NCBI GenBank assembly: GCA_947581795.1
Contig: CANPVS010000006.1
Coordinates: forward strand, 1-64,000
DNA: 64,000 nucleotides
Source of the DNA: an uncultured Oscillospiraceae bacterium
Lineage (GTDB): Bacteria > Bacillota > Clostridia > Oscillospirales > Oscillospiraceae
Direction: 5' to 3'
The translations under genes were made by a program, and so were the position numbers. Each line of letters opens with the position of its first letter. The first letter of the stretch is position 1. Positions 58,178 to 64,000 of the stretch are shown here, piece after piece. The notes beneath the pieces were generated by a model. It saw nothing but the letters and a program-made list of their open reading frames with translations, was not told the DNA's origin and did no database searches.

Positions 58178-58977
58178 TGGGAGAAATACAGATAATTGTT
58201 GCAGCGCATAAACGATACCGTATGCCGGAGGACCCAATATATTTACCGTTGCATGTAGGACATGCCGGAAAAGAAGATATCGGTTATGTCGGCGATGATA
58301 CAGGAGACAATATCTCTTGGAAGAACAGTAACTACAATGAACTCACCGGCATCTATTGGGCATGGAAGAACCTGAACGCCAGTTATATTGGCTTGGTGCA
58401 CTACAGGCGATATTTTGCTAAGGATAAAAAAGTTAGAAGCTCTGACCCATATAACATGATAGCGACCGGGGAAGATATAGAACGCGTTTTGCGCGAGTAC
58501 GATGTGATACTTCCTAAAAAGAGATTCTATTATATCGAAACAGTCTATAGCCATTATATCCACTCGCCCTTTGTGATCCCACAAGACCTTGAGTGCCTGA
58601 AACAGACGATCCGTGAACTGACACCGGAGTATTCCGAAGCGCTGGAATGTATGTTGCGGCGCAGATCAGCGCATATGTTCAATATGTTCGTCATGAAGAA
58701 GAATATCTTCGATGAGTACTGCCAATGGCTGTTTCGTATCATGGATGAAGTGGATAAGAGAATAGATATGAGAGGCAGAAAACCGATAGAGGCCCGGTAC
58801 TATATCAGCGAGTTCCTGATGGATACATGGATCGAGACAAACAAGATCGATTATAAAGAAATGCGAGTCTGTTTCCTTGAGAATAAGGATGGTATCAGAA
58901 AGTATTGGACGGCCTTAAAAAGGGCGCTGGGAATAAATTTAATCGAGAAAAAACGATACAGTGTTAATCGCTATTGA
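58177..58977 (+). CDS. DUF4422 glycosyltransferase-like protein B
   Basis: A 266-residue paralogue of protein A over its first 210 residues (IIVAAHKRYRMPEDPIYLPLHVGHAGKEDIGYVGDDTGDNIS, LTGIYWAWKNL, GLVHYRRYF, AHMFNMFVMKKN). It has a different, basic C terminus and no G tract. It is translationally coupled to protein A by a 1-nt overlap. Lower GC than galE or glf. Confidence 0.85.
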   Translation: MGEIQIIVAAHKRYRMPEDPIYLPLHVGHAGKEDIGYVGDDTGDNISWKNSNYNELTGIYWAWKNLNASYIGLVHYRRYFAKDKKVRSSDPYNMIATGEDIERVLREYDVILPKKRFYYIETVYSHYIHSPFVIPQDLECLKQTIRELTPEYSEALECMLRRRSAHMFNMFVMKKNIFDEYCQWLFRIMDEVDKRIDMRGRKPIEARYYISEFLMDTWIETNKIDYKEMRVCFLENKDGIRKYWTALKRALGINLIEKKRYSVNRY

Positions 58978-58989
58978 AGGAGGTTGGTT

Positions 58990-59869
58990 ATGGGCTTTTT
59001 TAGTGCGATGAGGAGGTTTAGTCAGAACACACCGGGTATGGGGTGGATGTACACACTTGCGTGGAACTCAGGACTTGTGCAAGCTGTTCAGAGAGCACAT
59101 AAGACATTCGATTCGGGGAAAAAAGAGGTTCATTTAGGATTTGATATTTTTTATAATCAGAATGAAGAAAAAATCAAGGAAGTGTCAAATCTATTAGAAG
59201 ACGATTTTTCCAGGAAAACATTGTACAATGTATTGACCTATCGGCGGACCGGCGATAAAAAGCCGCTTAAGGATATCATTGTAAAGAATGAGTATTTCCA
59301 GAAAGATATCTTCTGCCCTGTGAAGGATGAAGTTTTTGTGGATGGAGGAGCCTATATTGGTGACACGGTCCGGCGCTTTGTTGAGAATTTCGCCGGGGGG
59401 GGGGTACAAAAGAATATATGCTTGGGAACCTGATGAAATTAACAGAAGAGCACTAAATAAAAGTGTGTCTTTTCATGATTATAAGAATGTCGTTGTTGTT
59501 CCCTGCGGAATGTGGAGAGAAAAAACGCAGTTGAAATTTAGCGCTAAAAACAATTCTGGTTCAAGATTTGTATCTGAGGGCGAGCAAGAAGTCCAGATGG
59601 TGGATGTGGATAGCATTGATAATGTTTGCGCTGAAGACAAAGTGACATTTATTAAAATGGATATTGAGGGAAGTGAATTGGCTGCCCTGGAAGGCGCAGT
59701 CAGTGTGATCAAACGTGACAAACCGCGTTTGGCAATATGCGTTTATCACAAGCCAGAGGACCTATATGAAATACCGTTCTGGATTAAAAAGGCGGTGCCG
59801 GAGTACAAGCTATATCTGCGGCACCACGATGCCAGTGAGCACGATACGGTGCTTTACGCTACCCTATAA
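58990..59869 (+). pseudogene. FkbM-family methyltransferase 2, frameshifted (phase OFF) at G10
   Basis: Two overlapping open frames make one FkbM gene. The 5' part (58990-59433) reads up to VFVDGGAYIGDTVRRFVENFAGGG, then runs out of frame to a stop after about ten codons. The 3' part continues YKRIYAWEPDEINRRAL...FIKMDIEGSELAALEGAVSVI...LAICVYHKPEDL to 59869. The junction is a G10 run at 59395-59404. Removing one G restores a 292-residue protein matching FkbM 1 in length and motifs. No other damage is seen, so this is better read as a reversible OFF state than decay. AAGGAGG precedes the ATG at 58990. Confidence 0.88.
59395..59404 (+). repeat. G10 homopolymer in FkbM methyltransferase 2
   Basis: GCC followed by ten G then TACAAAAG. 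Nine G would read A-G-G-G-Y-K-R-I-Y; ten G shifts the frame into a stop. Confidence 0.88.
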
Positions 59870-59894
59870 AATTTTAGGATGTTAATGATGTGAA

Positions 59895-61010
59895 ATGAAA
59901 GAATACGACTATTTGATCGTAGGTACAGGATTATTTGGCGCGGTATTTGCCGAGCGGGCAAAGAGCGCCGGGAAGAAATGCCTAGTCATCGACCGGCGGG
60001 ACCATATCGCCGGGAACGTGTATACATATGAGCAGGCCGGTATCAACGTGCACAAATACGGCCCCCATATCTTCCACACCAACGACACCGAAGTGTGGGA
60101 GTACGTGAACCGGTTCACGAAGTTTTATAACTTCAAACTGGGGACCATCGCCAACTACAAGGGCGAAATATATTCCCTGCCCTTCAACATGTACACCTTT
60201 AACCGGATGTGGGGGATGCTGACGCCGGAGGAGGCAGCAAATAAGATCGCCGCCCAGCGGGAGGCGGCAGGCGTCACCGAGCCGAAAAATTTGGAGGAGC
60301 AGGCCATCTCCCTGGTGGGGACGGACATCTACGAGAAGCTGGTGAAGGGCTATACGGAGAAGCAGTGGGGCCGGCCATGCAGCGAGCTGCCCGCGTTCAT
60401 CATAAAGCGGCTGCCGGTGCGGTTTACCTACGACAACAATTACTTCAACGCCCTGTATCAGGGCATCCCGGTGGGAGGGTATACCCAGATGGTGGCCAAC
60501 ATGCTGGAGGGAATCGAGGTGCGTCTGGGGGTGGACTACTTGGAGCACAAGGAAGAACTGGACGCGCTGGCGGAGAAGGTGGTATACACGGGTCCCATAG
60601 ACGCCTACTTCAGCTACAGGTTCGGAGCATTGGAGTACCGGAAGGTACGATTCGAGGTAGAAGAACTGGACAAGCCCAGCTACCAGGGGAACGCGGTGGT
60701 GAACTACACGGACCGGGACACGCCGTACACGCGAATCATCGAGCACAAGTGGTTCGAGCTGGGGAGCGGCGACCCAAACAAGACGGTGATCAGCCGGGAG
60801 TACAGCGCGGAGTGGAAGCCGGGGGACGAGCCATACTACCCGGTGAATGATGAGAAGAACGGGGCGCTGTATCAGCGGTACAAGGCGCTGGCAGAGAATG
60901 AAAAGAACGTGCTCTTCGGCGGCCGCCTGGGGGCGTACAAATACTACGACATGGACCAAGTAGTTAAAGCAGCTTTGAACATAACTGAAAAAGAGTTGGA
61001 GGGAGAATGA
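59895..61010 (+). CDS. glf: UDP-galactopyranose mutase
   Basis: A 371-residue FAD enzyme converting UDP-Galp to UDP-Galf, the donor for galactofuranose in surface glycans. N-terminal FAD loop VGTGLFGAVFAERA, then RDHIAGNVYTYEQAGINVHKYGPHIFHT (signature with His), GYTEKQWG, and C-terminal GRLGAYKYYDMDQVV. Together with GalE it indicates a galactofuranose-containing polymer. The start of the next gene overlaps its stop by 4 nt. Confidence 0.97.
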   Translation: MKEYDYLIVGTGLFGAVFAERAKSAGKKCLVIDRRDHIAGNVYTYEQAGINVHKYGPHIFHTNDTEVWEYVNRFTKFYNFKLGTIANYKGEIYSLPFNMYTFNRMWGMLTPEEAANKIAAQREAAGVTEPKNLEEQAISLVGTDIYEKLVKGYTEKQWGRPCSELPAFIIKRLPVRFTYDNNYFNALYQGIPVGGYTQMVANMLEGIEVRLGVDYLEHKEELDALAEKVVYTGPIDAYFSYRFGALEYRKVRFEVEELDKPSYQGNAVVNYTDRDTPYTRIIEHKWFELGSGDPNKTVISREYSAEWKPGDEPYYPVNDEKNGALYQRYKALAENEKNVLFGGRLGAYKYYDMDQVVKAALNITEKELEGE

Positions 61011-62023
61011 GCAAGTATAAAATCGCGGTCATCGTTACTTGGTTCGGTCCGCTGCCGGTGTATTTTCCCGCATGGCTCCGCAGCGCGGAGATGAATCCTG
61101 ATATAGATTTTTATCTGTTTTTTGACAGTGAAGTGAAAACTGCCAGCAAGAATATACATGTTATTCTCACAACACTGGAAGCAGAAATAAAGCGGGCAGA
61201 AAGCAAACTGAGGGTGGGTAAGCTTTCTGTAGGTTCTCCTTATAAATTCTGCGATCTGCGCCCGTTCTTTGGCGTTGTATACGATAGTTATATCAGTGAC
61301 TATGATTTTTGGGCCTATTGTGATATCGACCTTGTGTTTGGCAATATCAGAAGCTTTTTGACTGATGAGATTCTGGAAAAATATGATCGATTTTATGAGT
61401 GGGGTCACTTGTCTGTGTTTCGCAATTGCCCGAAGATGAATCACCTGTTTGATCTGCCCGGCGGTGTGTTCACGAAAGAGGAGGCGTTGTACAGGTCTGA
61501 GAAGGTCTTTTATGAAGAGGACTTTGGCATCAACCGCATTTGTGAGAAAAACGGGATATCCTGGTATAAGGGGACCGAATTTGCAGAGTTCTGGGTATGC
61601 TATTCTGAACTGTATTTGGCGCTTGGACGCCAGAATTTCGATCATCAGGTCTTTTACTGGGAGAATGGTCATGTGTATAGAGCCGGGGTGGATGAGAACA
61701 GCGCTGTCGTTGTGACCGAGTACATATACATTCATTGGCAAAAACGAAAGCCGGTCGTTGGCGAAGGAGCTATTGAGAATGGCTCATATTATATTACAAC
61801 GAATCTGCTGGAGAAAAAGGAAAAAGGTGCCCCGAGCGCGAAATGCATCATTCAGCGGGCGCCGGGAATGACTGAGAAAGAGCGAAAGAAACTGAAACAG
61901 AAGCTTATCATAACGAAATCTATGGAATTTCTAAAAGCACCGTGGAGCAGAAAGAAGGTATGGCTGCGGCAGAAGTGGATGATCTTGAGAGAGCGAGGCT
62001 CGCTGTTGGAACAAAACCAGTGA
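61007..62023 (+). CDS. putative glycosyltransferase (DUF6625-like)
   Basis: A 338-residue protein: IAVIVTWFGPLPVYFPAWLRSAEMNPDIDFYLFFD opens an A-type glycosyltransferase-like fold. PYKFCDLRPFFGVVYDSYISDYDFWAYCDIDLVFGNI contains a DID metal-binding type motif. The C-terminal 70 residues are basic and helical, perhaps membrane-associated. This matches DUF6625-type proteins of exopolysaccharide loci as I recall them; the sugar is unknown. Coupled to glf by ATGA overlap. Confidence 0.78.
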   Translation: MSKYKIAVIVTWFGPLPVYFPAWLRSAEMNPDIDFYLFFDSEVKTASKNIHVILTTLEAEIKRAESKLRVGKLSVGSPYKFCDLRPFFGVVYDSYISDYDFWAYCDIDLVFGNIRSFLTDEILEKYDRFYEWGHLSVFRNCPKMNHLFDLPGGVFTKEEALYRSEKVFYEEDFGINRICEKNGISWYKGTEFAEFWVCYSELYLALGRQNFDHQVFYWENGHVYRAGVDENSAVVVTEYIYIHWQKRKPVVGEGAIENGSYYITTNLLEKKEKGAPSAKCIIQRAPGMTEKERKKLKQKLIITKSMEFLKAPWSRKKVWLRQKWMILRERGSLLEQNQ

Positions 62024-62079
62024 TAGTGTAATTAGCGGGCAGAGCGATATTTCATAACAGAGGAGAGTTTGGATAGGCG

Positions 62080-62922
62080 ATGGATAAACAGCATGTGCAC
62101 ACTAAGCTGCGCGGCAGCAAAGTGCTGCGTGCGATAGGGTTTCCCATCAACGTTTTGTATCGCGCAAGGTTGCTGAGAGAATACAGAGATAGTAAAGATT
62201 CCGCGTATCTCAGAAGTTTAAAGGGTAAATATGCTGGAAAGCGTTGCTTTGTAATAGGAAACGGACCAAGTCTGTTAGCATCTGATTTAGATAAGCTGAC
62301 TTGCGAATACACATTTGCCTCAAATAGGATATACCGCATCTATGACGCAACAAAGTGGAGACCGACATTTTACATGAGTCTTGATACGAATGTCATTGAC
62401 GATCAAATCGATAATATAAAAGCCGGCGGAGGCTATCCAAAGTTTATCAACTATAAAGCGAAGAAATATGGAAGGACAAATGAGGAGAACATATGGTATC
62501 TATGCGCTAAAGGGAAGTTCAGAATTAACCCCTATGACCCGCAATCGGAAACATTGAGCGAGGATGTATCTCAGTACGTTGCCGTTGTACATACGGTCAC
62601 TGTTAGTGCTATAGAGCTCGCAATTTATATGGGGTTTAACGAGATATATCTTTTGGGCGTGGATAACAATTACGCAAACAAGGCCGATCGGAATGGGAAA
62701 ATACACGTCGACAGCAACGTGAAGGCGGATTATTTCCAGGAAACGAGCGATGGAAAGGCGGTCAGGAGAAGCCGCTCCATTGCAAATATGGATTCCTTAG
62801 AGTATTCATATTGTCTTGCAAAGCGCTTCGCGGATGAACATGGCGTAAAGATATACAACGCTACCCGGGGCGGAAAGCTTGAGACGTTTGAGAGAATTGA
62901 TTTTGATGCGGTCGTAAAATAA
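62080..62922 (+). CDS. DUF115/MAF-like glycan protein
   Basis: A 280-residue protein with a Rossmann-like opening KRCFVIGNGPSLLASDLDKL and later AIELAIYMGFNEIYLLGVDNNY, matching DUF115 (6-hydroxymethylpterin pyrophosphokinase MptE-like) proteins. Relatives include motility-associated and sialyltransferase-like factors that transfer nonulosonate-type sugars. The following CMP-sugar synthetase gene supports a CMP-sugar substrate (inference). AT-rich coding sequence with many AAA, ATA and TTA codons. Confidence 0.75.
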   Translation: MDKQHVHTKLRGSKVLRAIGFPINVLYRARLLREYRDSKDSAYLRSLKGKYAGKRCFVIGNGPSLLASDLDKLTCEYTFASNRIYRIYDATKWRPTFYMSLDTNVIDDQIDNIKAGGGYPKFINYKAKKYGRTNEENIWYLCAKGKFRINPYDPQSETLSEDVSQYVAVVHTVTVSAIELAIYMGFNEIYLLGVDNNYANKADRNGKIHVDSNVKADYFQETSDGKAVRRSRSIANMDSLEYSYCLAKRFADEHGVKIYNATRGGKLETFERIDFDAVVK

Positions 62923-62984
62923 AGCTTTGTGTCGGTGGCAGTTATTTTCCGCACTGCTTGGATGATATAAGGAGATAGTGATAT

Positions 62985-63698
62985 ATGGGTAAAAACGATT
63001 ATAGACTGGTCGCGATGATCCCCGCAAGGATGGGTTCCAAGAGGATACCAAAGAAAAATATTCGTTACATGTTGGACAAACCTCTTATCCAGTATCCGAT
63101 CGACCTTGCGCTGCAGTGCAACAGATTTGAAAGTGTTTGGGTCAATACCGAGAACGAAGAGCTTGGCCATGCCTGCGAAAAAATGGGTGCTAAGTATCAT
63201 AGGCGTCCGGCTGAACTGTCTACCGATGCGGCCACAAACAGGGACTTTACATATGAATTCCTCAAAAATCACGAGTGTGACTACGTCATAATGGTAAATC
63301 CGACCTCACCCGCGCTGCGGCAGGAGACCTTGGAGCGTTTCATCGACTATATAGAGGACAATGATTTTGATACAGTCATGTCGGTTCTGTCAATTCAAGC
63401 AGAGGCCTTCTTTTGTGGTGAACAGATCAATTTTACCGGAGAGGATAAGATACCCTCTCAGGACTTGGAGCCGATCGAATATATCGTCTGGGCGCTGACG
63501 GCGTGGAAACGGGATACATTCATCAGGCTGCAGGAGAGCGGACAGTGCCCGGTTTTTGGCGGAAAGTTGGGACGATTTGCTATCCCTAAAGACGAGGCGG
63601 CAGATCTGGACACAGAGCAGGATTGGCGCATCGCGGAAGCGGCTCTTCTGGCCCGCAGGCAGCATGATGAAAATGCGGCAAAGTATATGAAGATATAG
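62985..63698 (+). CDS. CMP-acylneuraminate/KDO-type cytidylyltransferase
   Basis: A 237-residue NeuA/KdsB-superfamily enzyme that activates a sugar acid or related sugar with CTP. Nucleotide loop IPARMGSKRIPKKNI near the N terminus; IMVNPTSPALRQETLERFIDYI in the middle; EIAADLDTEQDW-like end seen as DEAADLDTEQDWRIAEA. AAGGAG precedes the ATG. The real sugar may be a nonulosonic acid or a CMP-activated alditol. Confidence 0.88.
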   Translation: MGKNDYRLVAMIPARMGSKRIPKKNIRYMLDKPLIQYPIDLALQCNRFESVWVNTENEELGHACEKMGAKYHRRPAELSTDAATNRDFTYEFLKNHECDYVIMVNPTSPALRQETLERFIDYIEDNDFDTVMSVLSIQAEAFFCGEQINFTGEDKIPSQDLEPIEYIVWALTAWKRDTFIRLQESGQCPVFGGKLGRFAIPKDEAADLDTEQDWRIAEAALLARRQHDENAAKYMKI

Positions 63699-63724
63699 TT
63701 CGGGAGCGGCAGAGGGGAAGGAAA

Positions 63725-64000
63725 ATGAGCATACAGTTATTGGACTGCACGCTGCGTGACGGCGGCTATGTGAATGACTGGCGTTTTGGCAGGAGTACAG
63801 CGCTCTGCATATTGGAACGCTTGATAGAGGCGCATGTCGACGTCGTGGAGGTGGGCTTCCTGGATGAGCGGCAGCCCTTTGATCCTGAGCGCACGATACA
63901 GCCTGACACAGAGAGTTATAACAAGACGCTGTCCGGTATTGACCGGCGGAACACTATGCTCGTTGGCATGATCGACTACGGGACTTGCGGCCTGGAGCAT
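63725..64000 (+). CDS. HMGL-like (DRE-TIM) aldolase domain protein, truncated by window end
   Basis: The first 92 residues only. LLDCTLRDGGYVNDWRFG is the DRE-TIM metallolyase signature found in 4-hydroxy-2-oxovalerate aldolase and isopropylmalate synthase relatives, and VEVGFLDERQPFDP follows. Genes of this type occur beside CMP-sugar synthetases in polysaccharide loci and probably make an unusual carbon-chain building block. AAGGA precedes the ATG. The rest lies beyond base 64000. Confidence 0.82.
   Translation, partial: MSIQLLDCTLRDGGYVNDWRFGRSTALCILERLIEAHVDVVEVGFLDERQPFDPERTIQPDTESYNKTLSGIDRRNTMLVGMIDYGTCGLEH

Overview
The window looks like a chromosomal segment of a GC-rich gut-type Clostridia, probably an Oscillospiraceae relative (Flavonifractor/Oscillibacter-like). 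This is inferred from gene content: a division and cell-wall cluster opened by mraZ, a meso-diaminopimelate-type MurE, a K+-dependent-type membrane pyrophosphatase, DUF4364 and GdpP. Strong AGGAGG ribosome sites and TTGACA/TATAAT promoters support it. No species assignment is possible from sequence alone.

Layout. 0.2-9.8 kb: a nucleotidyltransferase; a barnase-like lipoprotein RNase overlapping a barstar-GNAT fusion; a proline-rich surface protein; a MATE exporter; a MalY/PatB aminotransferase with an aldose epimerase; the ion-pumping pyrophosphatase; and a small membrane protein. 9.8-20.6 kb, mostly minus strand: cupin-HIT-comEC-holA-Toprim(RNase M5-like), mltG-alaS, and Sir2-TagA/WecG operons, plus a Cys/Gly-rich microprotein. 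20.8-28.6 kb: nrdR with a duplicated 3' tail, a DUF421 protein, glmM coupled to a left-handed beta-helix acetyltransferase, a conserved unknown, DUF4364, a PfkB kinase, a YegP-like protein, a small phosphoglycosyl transferase and YfcE.

28.7-41.5 kb is the division/murein cluster: mraZ-rsmH-ftsL-PBP(PASTA)-murE-mraY-ftsW-murG-murA-ftsQ-ftsZ. murF, murD and ftsA are absent from it. 42.5-50.5 kb is a gdpP-rplI-dnaB-tilS-hpt-ftsH operon ended by intrinsic terminators.

50.6-64.0 kb is the striking region: a surface-polysaccharide locus that seems to be phase-variable in two independent ways. A tyrosine recombinase lies next to a 281-bp segment bounded by perfect 24-bp inverted repeats. The segment carries a consensus promoter (TTGACA-17-TATAAT) that points AWAY from the operon, and an intrinsic terminator that points TOWARDS it, so the sequenced state is OFF. 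Inversion would place the promoter about 75 bp upstream of the first operon gene, a helicase with four helicase-associated repeats. Within the operon, four homopolymeric G tracts (G8, G9, G9, G10) lie inside glycan genes: at the junction of two phosphoglycosyl transferases, in an FkbM methyltransferase, in a DUF4422 glycosyltransferase, and in a second FkbM methyltransferase that is currently out of frame. Runs longer than G6 were not noticed in the housekeeping part. The locus also encodes GalE and Glf (UDP-Galp and UDP-Galf supply), further glycosyltransferase-like proteins and a CMP-sugar synthetase, and it continues past the window end. The combination of promoter inversion (whole operon on/off) with poly-G slippage (individual modifications on/off) is the main discovery candidate.
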